The translations under genes and the position numbers were made by a program. Source: Metarhizobium sp964253915 (lineage in GTDB: Bacteria > Pseudomonadota > Alphaproteobacteria > Rhizobiales > Rhizobiaceae). Taken from it: 64,000 bases of DNA. Where the stretch lies: assembly GCF_964253915.1 (NCBI RefSeq), contig NZ_CAXUSG020000001.1:558001-622000 (forward strand). Reading direction: 5' to 3'. Under the pieces are notes generated by a model, which worked only from the letters and a program-made list of their open reading frames with translations, ran no database searches and was not told the origin of the DNA. Below, piece after piece: positions 23,683 to 32,027 of this stretch. Each line of letters opens with the position of its first letter. Positions within the stretch are counted from its first letter, which is position 1.

Positions 23683-24728
23683 GTGTACCTGCCCGGGTTC
23701 TTGTCGTCGACGACTCGCCCACCATGCGTGGTCTGATCACGGCTGTGCTCAGCGCCGATCCGGACGTGAGCGTCATCGGCCAGGCCGGCGACGCGCTGGA
23801 AGCGCGCGAAGCGATCAAGAAACTCAATCCCGATGTCGTCACCCTCGATATCGAGATGCCGAACATGAACGGCCTCGATTTTCTGGAAAAGATCATGCGG
23901 CTGCGTCCCATGCCGGTGATCATGGTGTCCAGCCTTACCCATCGCGGCGCCGAAGCAACGCTTGCGGCCCTCGAAATCGGTGCCTTCGACTGCGTCAGCA
24001 AACCCGTTCCGGGCGAGCCGAGGCCGTTCACCGACCTTGCCGACAAGGTCAAGGCGGCAGCGCGTTCCTTGCGGTCCATCGGCCGGCCGGCTGTTTCCGC
24101 CCCGGCCCCGGTGGTCGCCCCTACCAGTGATTTCCGTGTCGGACGAAAGATCGTGGCCATCGGCTCCTCGACGGGCGGCGTCGAGGCGTTGATCACGGTC
24201 CTGCAAAAATTTCCGGTCAATTGTCCGCCGACCGTCATTACCCAGCACATGCCCTCCACCTTCACCAAGAGCTTTGCCGAGCGGTTGAACCGCATCTGCG
24301 CGCCGGCGGTGCAGGAAGCCACGGACGGCGCACGGTTGGAAATCGGAAAGATCTATCTTGCACCCGGTGGCGACCGCCACCTGCAAGTCACGAATGCAGC
24401 AGCTCCCTGCTGCCGTCTCATCGAGCGGGACCCCGTCAATGGCCATCGGCCATCGGTGGATGTCCTGTTTGATTCGGTCGCTGAACTGGCGGGTCGCAAT
24501 GCTGTGGGGGTCATCCTCACCGGCATGGGACGCGACGGTGCGGCCGGTTTGCTCAAGATGCGTCATGCAGGCGCGCGTACCATTGGGCAAAACGAAAAAA
24601 CCTGCGTGGTCTACGGGATGCCAAGGGTTGCTCACGAGCTCGGCGCCGTTGAGCAGCAACTCCCCCTTGGTGCCATCGGGGAAGAAATCCTGAAATTTAC
24701 AGCCGCCCGAAAAGAAGGGAGCGATTAA
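23679..24728 (+). CDS. cheB: Chemotaxis methylesterase CheB
   Basis: A 349-residue response regulator that removes methyl groups from receptors or deamidates glutamines. The receiver has VVDDSP and D57 (VVTLDIEMPNMNGLDFL). The C-terminal esterase has Ser in IAIGSSTGGVEAL-type sequence (VAIGSSTGGVEAL), His in ITQHMPSTFT and Asp in LTGMGRDGAAGLL. The stop and the cheY2 start share a base (TAATG). Confidence 0.97.
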   Translation: MSVPARVLVVDDSPTMRGLITAVLSADPDVSVIGQAGDALEAREAIKKLNPDVVTLDIEMPNMNGLDFLEKIMRLRPMPVIMVSSLTHRGAEATLAALEIGAFDCVSKPVPGEPRPFTDLADKVKAAARSLRSIGRPAVSAPAPVVAPTSDFRVGRKIVAIGSSTGGVEALITVLQKFPVNCPPTVITQHMPSTFTKSFAERLNRICAPAVQEATDGARLEIGKIYLAPGGDRHLQVTNAAAPCCRLIERDPVNGHRPSVDVLFDSVAELAGRNAVGVILTGMGRDGAAGLLKMRHAGARTIGQNEKTCVVYGMPRVAHELGAVEQQLPLGAIGEEILKFTAARKEGSD

Positions 24729-25117
24729 TGTCTATAGCCGAAAAAATCAAAGTTCTGATCGTCGACGATCAGGTCACCAGCCGACTGCTGCTGAGCGATG
24801 CCTTGGTCCAGCTCGGATTCAAGCAGATCACCTCCGCAGGTGATGGCGAGCAGGGCATGAAGATCATGGCCGAGCAGCCGCATCACCTGGTGATCTCCGA
24901 CTTCAACATGCCGAAGATGGATGGCATCGGTTTTCTGCAGGCCGTGCGTGCGAACCCGAACACCAAGAAGGCCGCCTTCATCATCCTGACGGCACAGGGT
25001 GACCGGGCTCTGGTGCAGAAGGCAGCGCAGCTGGGCGCCAACAACGTCCTGGCCAAGCCGTTTACCATCGAAAAAATGAAGGCGGCGATCGAGGCCGTAT
25101 TCGGAGCCTTGAAATGA
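24728..25117 (+). CDS. cheY2: Chemotaxis response regulator CheY2 (motor regulator)
   Basis: A 129-residue receiver. Key residues: DD near 13-14 (LIVDDQVTS), D58 (LVISDFNMPKMDGIGFL), Thr in FIILTAQGD and Lys110 (NNVLAKPFT). D58 matches the phosphorylation site known for S. meliloti CheY2, which slows the flagellar motor when phosphorylated. Identity as CheY2 rests on gene order. It overlaps cheD by 4 bases. Confidence 0.95.
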   Translation: MSIAEKIKVLIVDDQVTSRLLLSDALVQLGFKQITSAGDGEQGMKIMAEQPHHLVISDFNMPKMDGIGFLQAVRANPNTKKAAFIILTAQGDRALVQKAAQLGANNVLAKPFTIEKMKAAIEAVFGALK

Positions 25118-25668
25118 CAACCGATGTTGCAGCCAGACGCGTAAACATTATCCAGGGGGAATATAAGGTTATTGACGATCCCAATGTCGTTTTGACCACG
25201 ATCCTTGGTTCGTGTGTGGCTGCATGTCTGAGAGACCCGGTCGCCGGCGTTGGGGGGATGAACCATTTCCTCTTGCCGGGGTCAGCTGCTGCGGTATCGG
25301 CGGGCGGCGACGCCACACGTTATGGCGTCCATCTGATGGAATTGCTGATCAACGGGCTTCTCAAAAAGGGAGCAAGGCGCGACCGGCTTGAGGCCAAGAT
25401 TTTCGGAGGCGCCAAGACGATTGCCACCTTCTCGAATGTTGGTGATCAGAACGCCGCCTTCGCGATGCAGTTCCTGCGGGACGAGCGCATCTCCGTCGTC
25501 GGCTCGAGCACCGGCGGCGAGTATGGCCGCAAGCTCGAATATTGGCCTGTCAGTGGCCGTGCACGCCAGTATCCGCTGACGGGTGCGGAAACGCAAAAAA
25601 CGGTGGCCCTGGAGCAGAAACCAGCCCCTGCGCCCCGTCCGGTGGAAAGTTCAATCGAGTTTTTTTAA
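25114..25668 (+). CDS. cheD: Chemoreceptor glutamine deamidase CheD
   Basis: A 184-residue enzyme with catalytic Cys34 (TTILGSCVAACLRD) and His51 (GVGGMNHFLLPG), followed by TRYGVHLMELLINGLLKKGA and KIFGGA, all CheD signatures. It deamidates receptor glutamines and can bind CheY-type partners. A Pro-rich tail (about 166-180) precedes the C-terminal SSIEFF. It is translationally coupled to cheY2. Confidence 0.95.
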   Translation: MTTDVAARRVNIIQGEYKVIDDPNVVLTTILGSCVAACLRDPVAGVGGMNHFLLPGSAAAVSAGGDATRYGVHLMELLINGLLKKGARRDRLEAKIFGGAKTIATFSNVGDQNAAFAMQFLRDERISVVGSSTGGEYGRKLEYWPVSGRARQYPLTGAETQKTVALEQKPAPAPRPVESSIEFF

Positions 25669-25683
25669 GGACTGTTTCCGACT

Positions 25684-26073
25684 ATGCTGCCGGACATTGC
25701 CAACCAGACCCAGGCGGTCGAAGAATCGCTTCCCGAAATCCTCATGCGGATTGTTTCGGAGTTGCACGACGTGGCCTATCTGATCGAGCGCATCGAGCCG
25801 CAATTGCTGGAACTCGGCGGTGGAGAGGTTCTTGCTTCCCCCGATTCCATGAAGATCTTGCAGGGCATCGACCTCGCCGTGCAGAAGACGCGCGGCCTTG
25901 CCGAATTCATCGACACCGTCACGGGTACCGTGCCGGAAAACTGGGTGGTGGATGTTGCGACCGCCCTCAGCCTCGTCAAGCTTGCCGACATGCAGAAGGC
26001 GCTTGGCGGTGGAATGCGTCACGGCCATTCGCAGCCGCTGACCAAGGCGGCGGGTGATTTCGACCTTTTCTGA
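25684..26073 (+). CDS. cheT: Chemotaxis accessory protein CheT
   Basis: A 129-residue, mostly helical protein, the last gene of the che operon. It carries D63-LAV-Q67 (LQGIDLAVQKTR), which fits the DxxxQ dephosphorylation motif of CheZ. CheT of S. meliloti is known to be needed for normal chemotaxis, and the position and length match it. Whether it acts on CheY1, CheY2 or another partner cannot be told from sequence. The 15-base gap to cheD keeps it in the operon; fliF follows after 178 bases. Confidence 0.85.
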   Translation: MLPDIANQTQAVEESLPEILMRIVSELHDVAYLIERIEPQLLELGGGEVLASPDSMKILQGIDLAVQKTRGLAEFIDTVTGTVPENWVVDVATALSLVKLADMQKALGGGMRHGHSQPLTKAAGDFDLF

Positions 26074-26251
26074 GGCCGCTTCTTCCCTTCCGTACCTGAC
26101 GAAAATCAAGCTTTCCGACCGCATTCCGGCGGAAATAGGCTGATTTGCGGCCCTAAAAGCCATTAGACGAAACGTTCGCGCAAGCTTCACTTCTTAGTGT
26201 CGCCCCAGAGAATTAAGACTCTTCCTCTCTGGTTGACGGTGCGAGAACAGA

Positions 26252-27925
26252 ATGAATCTGTTAAATCAATTACTTCAGGTTTTTAGGAACTTTGCCTCCT
26301 TGGGGCAGGCGCGTTTGCTGACCCTGATTGGGGTTGGCGTCGTCTCGATGGCAATCATCCTTTTCGCCGCATTCTACGTCAACAAGCCGGCCTATGAGAC
26401 GCTCTATGTCGGGCTTGAGGCGACCGATCTCAATCAGATCAGTATCGCGCTTGCAGAAGCGAATATGGATTTTGAAGTCGGCACCGACGGCAAGAGCGTG
26501 CAAGTGCCGACCGGCACGACCGGCAAGGCGCGCCTTCTGCTCGCCGAACGCGGTCTGCCGAACAGCGCCAATGCCGGTTATGAACTTTTCGACAATGTCG
26601 GTTCGCTCGGCCTCACCTCCTTCATGCAGGAAGTCACCCGCGTTCGCGCCCTCGAAGGTGAAGTCGGCCGTACGATCCAGGCCATCAACGGCATTTCCGC
26701 CGCCCGCGTTCACATCGTCATGCCCGACGTAGGCAATTTCCGCCGCGGCGAGCAGAAACCGACGGCATCCGTCATGATCCGTGCCGGTGCCGAAGCGGGC
26801 CGCAAGGCTGCCGCTTCCATCCGTCATCTGGTTGCCTCCTCCGTTCCCGGCCTCGATGCCGACGACGTGACGATCCTAGACTCCACCGGCCAGCTTCTCG
26901 CCTCCGGCGACGACAGCGCCAATGGTTCGCTGGCACGCAATCTCGGCATCGTGCAATCGGTCCAGAACGAAGTCGAATCGAACATCGACAAGGCTCTCGC
27001 ACCGTTCCTCGGCATGGACAACTTCCGTTCGAGCGTCACGGCGCAGCTGAACACCGACAGCCAGCAAATCCAGGAAACGGTCTTCGATCCGGAATCCCGC
27101 GTCGAGCGGTCGGTCCGCATCACTAAGGAAGCGCAGAAATCTCTCTCCCGTCAGGCTGACACGGCGGCGACCGTCGAGCAGAACGTGCCGCAGGCCGGTC
27201 CGGAAGGCACCACCGGTCCGGAGTCTTCCGACGAAGCCGACAAGAAGGAAGAGCAGACCAACTACGAAATCAACAGCAAGACCGTTGCCACGACCCGCAA
27301 CAGCTACAAGCTCGAAAAGCTCTCCGTTGCCGTCGTCGTCAACCGTGGCCGCGTTGCCAAGATGGTCGGCGAACCCGTCGACCAGGCCAAGGTCGATGCC
27401 TATCTTGCCGAAATGCAGAAGATCGTCAGCTCGGCTGCTGGTCTCGACACGGCACGCGGCGACGTCGTGACCGTCACGGCGATGGACTTCCTGGAAAACC
27501 AGCTTCTCGACGAAGCCGCTTCCGGCCCCGGCGTCATGGACATGCTGAGCCGCAACATGGCCGGCATCATCAACTCGCTGGCCTTCGTTGCCGTGGCTTT
27601 CCTGATCGTCTGGCTGGGTGTTCGTCCGCTGGTCCGCTCGGTCGGCGCAGATGCTGCCGCCGGCGAGGCGCTGGCCCAGCAGGAAGCCGGACTGGAACTG
27701 CCCGATTTCGCACCCTCGACGGGTGGCGGCACCGGCCTCATGGACGGCTTCGGTTCGGATTTCGGCTTCGACAGCACCGACGACATGCTCATGGACGACG
27801 ACGAAGGCGGCTTCAACCGCCGGGTTCGCGAAGGACCGGAACGGCGCCTGGCGCGGATGGTGGAGATCAGCGAAGAACGCGCCGCCAAGATCCTCCGCAA
27901 ATGGGCCATCGACGAGGCCGCCTGA
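26252..27925 (+). CDS. fliF: Flagellar MS-ring protein FliF
   Basis: A 557-residue inner-membrane ring protein that nucleates the basal body. A transmembrane helix lies near residues 24-46 (TLIGVGVVSMAIILFAAFYV). The YscJ-like domain follows (YETLYVGLEATDLNQISIAL and INGISAARVHIVMPD). A charged low-complexity loop (about 305-335) and a second transmembrane helix (NSLAFVAVAFLIVWLGVRPL, near 450) precede the cytoplasmic tail that binds FliG. It follows the che operon and is closed by a terminator. Confidence 0.95.
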   Translation: MNLLNQLLQVFRNFASLGQARLLTLIGVGVVSMAIILFAAFYVNKPAYETLYVGLEATDLNQISIALAEANMDFEVGTDGKSVQVPTGTTGKARLLLAERGLPNSANAGYELFDNVGSLGLTSFMQEVTRVRALEGEVGRTIQAINGISAARVHIVMPDVGNFRRGEQKPTASVMIRAGAEAGRKAAASIRHLVASSVPGLDADDVTILDSTGQLLASGDDSANGSLARNLGIVQSVQNEVESNIDKALAPFLGMDNFRSSVTAQLNTDSQQIQETVFDPESRVERSVRITKEAQKSLSRQADTAATVEQNVPQAGPEGTTGPESSDEADKKEEQTNYEINSKTVATTRNSYKLEKLSVAVVVNRGRVAKMVGEPVDQAKVDAYLAEMQKIVSSAAGLDTARGDVVTVTAMDFLENQLLDEAASGPGVMDMLSRNMAGIINSLAFVAVAFLIVWLGVRPLVRSVGADAAAGEALAQQEAGLELPDFAPSTGGGTGLMDGFGSDFGFDSTDDMLMDDDEGGFNRRVREGPERRLARMVEISEERAAKILRKWAIDEAA

Positions 27926-27929
27926 TACA

Positions 27930-27968
27930 AAAACACCGGTTCGCATCTGCGAGCCGGTGTTTTCGCTT
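27930..27968 (+). terminator. Rho-independent terminator after fliF
   Basis: Arms AAAACACCGG (27930-27939) and CCGGTGTTTT (27954-27963) with an inner TCGC/GCGA pairing and a T-rich 3' flank. It begins 5 bases after the fliF stop and separates the che-fliF unit from visN. Confidence 0.9.
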
Positions 27969-28712
27969 TTGAAGGCAGGTGCAGAATTCGGCGAAATTTT
28001 GTCACCGAGAAGACGGGCCTACGATAGTGTAGGATCTGCCATTCTTGCCCTTCGAGAGCTTTAGGGCAGCAAAATATCGCAATGTGAAAAGCATCTCTCT
28101 TGACTGAATGGCATTTTTTCGCCGTTCTTCTGCGATTTTTCGATCGTGATTGATGGTGTTTTGTCTTAACGATTTGGAAAGGAAATGATTTTGCGCACCT
28201 ATAGGCAGATCGAAAATTCCCATTCTCCACATTATTTTTGATTTATGTCATCGCTACGTTACTCAAATGATGAGATACAGTTTTTCAGCGGATCATATTG
28301 TAAGGCAACAGAATAGTATTCAGAAGAGAAGATTATGCGGTTCACAGTTTGCATGTGTATTCAAGAATAATATTCTTGTGTAATGTGTATTTGGTGAATA
28401 AATAGATGATTGCTGTGGCTTGAAGTCGTTTTTGGGGAAATTCGTTGCCGCCCTGCAGGAATCATATTACGGTGCGCATGCTGGGTGTCCTCGTATATTG
28501 GCAAAAATTTGGCGAATCGCATCACAAAAGCCAGGCTTGGTAAATCCCTAAAGCTTGGAGGTGCCGCGATTGCCTTTGTTGTCTAGACTGCAGTGATTCG
28601 GCAGAGGTGCAGATTTTGACATGTGGTAGGACGTCGGCACGTCGAATGCTTGGGAACCGGTGAAGTCAAACCGGAAAGTGGCTCTCAATGTGAGCCCTAT
28701 GGGGAGTGCAAT
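27969..28712. other. Long AT-rich region upstream of visN
   Basis: About 740 bases without a convincing gene, clearly richer in A and T than its surroundings. It includes a perfect 8-bp-arm palindrome CAAGAATA-A-TATTCTTG (28362-28378). An ATG at 28335 after AGAAGAGAAG opens only an 11-codon frame. Since visNR is the master switch for motility in rhizobia, this is a good place for multiple regulator sites or an unannotated small RNA. Confidence 0.5.
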
Positions 28713-29459
28713 ATGGAAGTGGAGACATTGCAGTCCGACATTGCACTCAAAGGTCGCCCTTTCGTGGGTGGCAGCCAGTTGTCGAAGTCGATGTCGCGTG
28801 AGCAGTTGATCGGCAAGCTGGCGCGATTGGCCGGCCCGAACCACCTGCCGGCTGGCATGGGCGCCCTGACAGATTATGTCGGCGCCTCCCACTATCTTCT
28901 TGCCCGATATGACCTGGTGCAGGAGCAGGGGCTCGAATTCGTAGTGTCGTCGAACTGGCCCTTCGACCTTGTGCGGCGCCTCAGCGTCGATCTCGCCAAT
29001 CTGTATTCCCGTTCGACGGAGCTGGAGAAGTGCCTCTCCATCCTGCAGCCGAGCTTTGCCCTGCTGCCGGATGACGTTGAGGTGCCGCCGGGCGTCAGCC
29101 GTCAATATTGCTCGTTGACCTTCAATGTCGGCCGCACCCGTCTGTCCCTCATGCTGCTTTTTGCCGACGGCATCATCCTCTCGCAGGACCGGCTGCGTGA
29201 TGTCGGCCTGTTCGCCGGATATTACTCCAGCTTTGCGCGTGCCCGCGACCAGAAGGCGGAACGGGATTTCGATCTGACCGAACGTGAACTCGAGTGCCTT
29301 TTCTGGATTGCCGAAGGCAAGACCAGCGACGAAATCGCGATGATCCTCGGCATCTCGCGCAACACGATCAACAACTACATCACCAGCGTTATGCGCAAGA
29401 CAGCAACCAAGACCAGATCGGAAGCCATCGCTTATGCGGTGCGCAACAACCTGGTCTGA
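28713..29459 (+). CDS. visN: LuxR-family master motility regulator VisN
   Basis: A 248-residue transcription factor. The start at 28713 (MEVETLQSDIALKG) has GGGGAG upstream; an open frame reaches back to 28623 but without a ribosome site. The N-terminal 180 residues resemble an autoinducer-binding-like domain. The C-terminal LuxR helix-turn-helix reads LTERELECLFWIAEGKTSDE and ISRNTINNYITSVMRKTATK. In S. meliloti VisN and VisR together activate rem and class II flagellar genes. visR follows after 11 bases. Confidence 0.93.
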   Translation: MEVETLQSDIALKGRPFVGGSQLSKSMSREQLIGKLARLAGPNHLPAGMGALTDYVGASHYLLARYDLVQEQGLEFVVSSNWPFDLVRRLSVDLANLYSRSTELEKCLSILQPSFALLPDDVEVPPGVSRQYCSLTFNVGRTRLSLMLLFADGIILSQDRLRDVGLFAGYYSSFARARDQKAERDFDLTERELECLFWIAEGKTSDEIAMILGISRNTINNYITSVMRKTATKTRSEAIAYAVRNNLV

Positions 29460-29470
29460 CGGGGAGATAG

Positions 29471-30217
29471 ATGGCGTATTCGCAGGACAAGAACGGTGAT
29501 GCTCCGGGAGAGATCAGGACGTTCCGCATGACGCGGATCACAAGTCGGTCGGACCTGTTTCCCCGTCTCGTCTCGATGCAGAAGACCATCAACGCCCGGC
29601 ATTTTGCCGTGTTCCGTATCTCCGGCGCCGGCCTGCCGAGCAAGCGCAAGCTGGTCTGCGAGCTTGAAAACTGGGGGCCATCGAACATCACCGCCTCGCA
29701 GATGTTCGTCGAAGCCTATGGCGATGCGCTGATCGAGCATATGGAGAAATCGCTGCTGCCGTTGATGTGGAACGGCCGCGACGAGACGAGCGTCGCCGAA
29801 ACGCCTGACCTCGACCTGTTCACGGTGCGCCTCAAGGGGCGGCTTCTGCCATTCTCGGGGGTTGCCTTTCCGGTGCGGCTCGGCGCCGTCGGCAATGGCT
29901 ACACCTTGTTCACATCCAACTACATCGACCTCGCAAGCGATGCGCTCGTCGACCTGCACGGCAAGAGCTGCCATATCATGATGGACCTGCTGTCGCTCGA
30001 CGAGCGGCGTGCCGTGCCCGCCGAAACCCTCAGCGAGCGCGAGGTCGCTTGCCTGCAGCTGGCCGGCGACGGCCGCATCAGCGACGAAATTGCCGACAAG
30101 CTCGGCCTCTCCGTTCACACCGTCAATGCCTATCTCGGATCGGCGACCATCAAGCTCGATTCGGTCAACCGTATCCAGGCCATCGCCAAGGCGATCCGCC
30201 TCGGTTACATCAGCTGA
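29471..30217 (+). CDS. visR: LuxR-family master motility regulator VisR
   Basis: A 248-residue partner of VisN. GGGGAG precedes the ATG. The C-terminal helix-turn-helix reads LSEREVACLQLAGDGRISDE and LGLSVHTVNAYLGSATIKLD. The N-terminal effector domain is divergent; the ligand is unknown. It is convergent with the flhB operon. A GC-rich stem (AGGCCCC-TTTGC-GGGGCCT region, about 30270-30290) lies past the stop but lacks a T tract. Confidence 0.93.
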   Translation: MAYSQDKNGDAPGEIRTFRMTRITSRSDLFPRLVSMQKTINARHFAVFRISGAGLPSKRKLVCELENWGPSNITASQMFVEAYGDALIEHMEKSLLPLMWNGRDETSVAETPDLDLFTVRLKGRLLPFSGVAFPVRLGAVGNGYTLFTSNYIDLASDALVDLHGKSCHIMMDLLSLDERRAVPAETLSEREVACLQLAGDGRISDEIADKLGLSVHTVNAYLGSATIKLDSVNRIQAIAKAIRLGYIS

Positions 30218-30365
30218 TTACCGCGTCACGGGGCGATCTTCGCTGAAACGCAGATGCGTTCGGGCGAAGGCGAGGCCCCTTTGCGGGGCCTGCCGGCATG
30301 CGCGATTTTACGCAATATCAGGCAAAACAGGGGATAGAGAGCGGATCCGAAGGCTCGATACGCGC

Positions 30366-30809
30366 CTACGCCGTTCTCCGCAGGCGTTCGGTCGTCTTGA
30401 CGAATTTCGCCGCTTCCAGGCTACGGGCAAGGAAGGCAGTGTTCTCGTCCGGGTCGGCGGACGGATTCTGGAAGGCGATATGATTGATCTCGATACCGGC
30501 GACGGTATCGCTGAGCATCAGCTGCGCATAGATCGTCACGCCCGGCGGCTTGATTTCCAGGTCGAGGGTGACCTCCGGGACACCGCCCCATTCCAGCTTG
30601 TAATTTCCGCCGGCGCCGAAATTCACCGTGCCGGGGTGGAAAAACAGCTCCGCGGCCGACGAAACGAGATCCGCAAGATTGGCATTATACTCAAAACGCA
30701 AAAGTGAGATGAGATCTGCGGCATCCAGGAGACGCAGTTCTGTTGCGACCGGGCTAATCGCATCGGCAATGATTTTTTCACGACGTGTGGAATAGGGGCA
30801 TTTTTTCAT
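30366..30809 (-). CDS. Hypothetical protein encoded downstream of flhB
   Basis: A 147-residue protein of unknown function (MKKCPYSTRREKIIADAISP). The chosen start is 4 bases after the flhB stop; an in-frame ATG at 30851 would overlap flhB by 38 bases. No signal peptide or membrane segment is seen. The fold looks mixed alpha/beta: LLDAADLISLLRFEYNANLA, then TLDLEIKPPGVTIYAQLMLS. The tight link to flhB suggests a flagellum-related role in rhizobia, not otherwise known to me. Confidence 0.75.
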   Translation of the reverse strand: MKKCPYSTRREKIIADAISPVATELRLLDAADLISLLRFEYNANLADLVSSAAELFFHPGTVNFGAGGNYKLEWGGVPEVTLDLEIKPPGVTIYAQLMLSDTVAGIEINHIAFQNPSADPDENTAFLARSLEAAKFVKTTERLRRTA

Positions 30810-30813
30810 CAGG

Positions 30814-31893
30814 CTAGTGAACCCGTCTGTTTGGTTGCATCGCATAAACACGATGAATCAGTTCAGCGACAGCTTTGTAGAATACTGACGGGATGACACT
30901 ATCGATCGAGACTTGCGCAAACATGGAGCGTGCGAGTGGCGGGTCCTCAAAAACCGGAATGCCGTTTTCTTCGGCAATTTCGCGAATCTTCAACGCAATG
31001 AGATCCTGGCCCTTGGCGATGACCACCGGCGCATCGTTTTCTTCGCGCACATAACGCAGCGCCACGGCAAAGTGGGTCGGGTTGGCGATGATCAGCGTGG
31101 CGCGCGGCACGTTGCCGATCATACGCCGGCGAGCGCGGTCGCGGGCGATGGAGCGCTGGCGCGCCTTGATGACCGGGTCACCCTGCGACTGCTTGAATTC
31201 GTCCTTGACCTCCTGCTTCGTCATCATCAGCTGGGTGAACCAGTGATGGCGCGTCCAGAAGAAGTCGATGATCGCGATGGTGGCGGTGGCAAAGAGAATC
31301 ACGATCATGATTTTCTTGAACGTCCCGGCCATCTTGACGAAGATGACCTGCGGATCGGAAAACATCGCGTCGATCGACGAGAAGAACTCGCTTCGCAAGG
31401 CAAAGAACATGATCAGCGATACGACCATGATCTTGAACAGCGATTTTCCGAATTCGACGAAACCCGGCGCGCTGAACATCCGCGACCAGCCCTTCATCGG
31501 CGATATGCGCGACATCTGCGGCCTGATTCGTTCCAGCACGAAGCTCGGCATGTTCTGCAGGATCGAGGAGCCGATACCGAAGGCGAGGAAAAGCACGAAG
31601 GCCGGCAGCAGCAGCGCGCTGGATTCCCATCCGAGGTGCACGAAGAGGGAGAGAACGTCGGTGCTGGTCTCGATCTTCCACTGGTCCGGCTGCTCGAACA
31701 GGTCTCGCAATGTCTCGCCGATACGAGCTATGCCGGAAGGGATGAAGAAAATCAGATAAACGTAGAAGGCGACGGCAGATGCGAAGATCGTGACTTCGCG
31801 GGAGAAGGGGACGTTGCCCTTTTCGGCCGCGTCGCGAATTTTTTTCTCTGATGGGGCTTCTGTTTTACTGTCTTTGTCGTCGTCGTCAGCCAT
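30814..31893 (-). CDS. flhB: Flagellar export-gate protein FlhB
   Basis: A 359-residue inner-membrane component of the flagellar type III export gate that switches substrate class after hook completion. Charged N-terminus (MADDDDKDSKTEAPSEKKIR), four transmembrane helices (about 34-54, 93-115, 152-170, 193-213) and the cytoplasmic self-cleavage site N271-PTH (IIANPTHFAVALRY). It is the fifth gene of the motA-fliM-fliN-fliG-flhB string, but a strong terminator lies 19 bases before its ATG. Confidence 0.95.
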   Translation of the reverse strand: MADDDDKDSKTEAPSEKKIRDAAEKGNVPFSREVTIFASAVAFYVYLIFFIPSGIARIGETLRDLFEQPDQWKIETSTDVLSLFVHLGWESSALLLPAFVLFLAFGIGSSILQNMPSFVLERIRPQMSRISPMKGWSRMFSAPGFVEFGKSLFKIMVVSLIMFFALRSEFFSSIDAMFSDPQVIFVKMAGTFKKIMIVILFATATIAIIDFFWTRHHWFTQLMMTKQEVKDEFKQSQGDPVIKARQRSIARDRARRRMIGNVPRATLIIANPTHFAVALRYVREENDAPVVIAKGQDLIALKIREIAEENGIPVFEDPPLARSMFAQVSIDSVIPSVFYKAVAELIHRVYAMQPNRRVH

Positions 31894-31911
31894 ACGCGCT
31901 GCCTTTCACAA

Positions 31912-31938
31912 AGAAAAAAGCCCGTGACGAATCACGGG
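31912..31938 (-). terminator. Rho-independent terminator in the fliG-flhB gap
   Basis: On the minus strand the sequence reads CCCGTGA-TTCG-TCACGGG-CTTTTTTCTT: a 7-bp stem with a tetraloop and a run of six T's. It lies between fliG and flhB and ends about 19 bases before the flhB ATG, so it would cut most fliG transcripts short of flhB unless read through. Confidence 0.85.
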
Positions 31939-31980
31939 CGACTCTTCCCAGCAAAATTACTCTTTCGCGTATTGACCGGC

Positions 31981-32011
31981 AACAAGCCCGGCATCTTCTC
32001 CCGGGCTTGTT
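31981..32011 (-). terminator. Stem-loop just after fliG
   Basis: Perfect 11-bp arms AACAAGCCCGG and CCGGGCTTGTT around a 9-base loop, 16 bases past the fliG stop. The T tract is short on both strands, so it may be a weak terminator or an mRNA-stabilising hairpin. Confidence 0.6.
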
Positions 32012-32027
32012 TGGTCAGGACGGGCGA

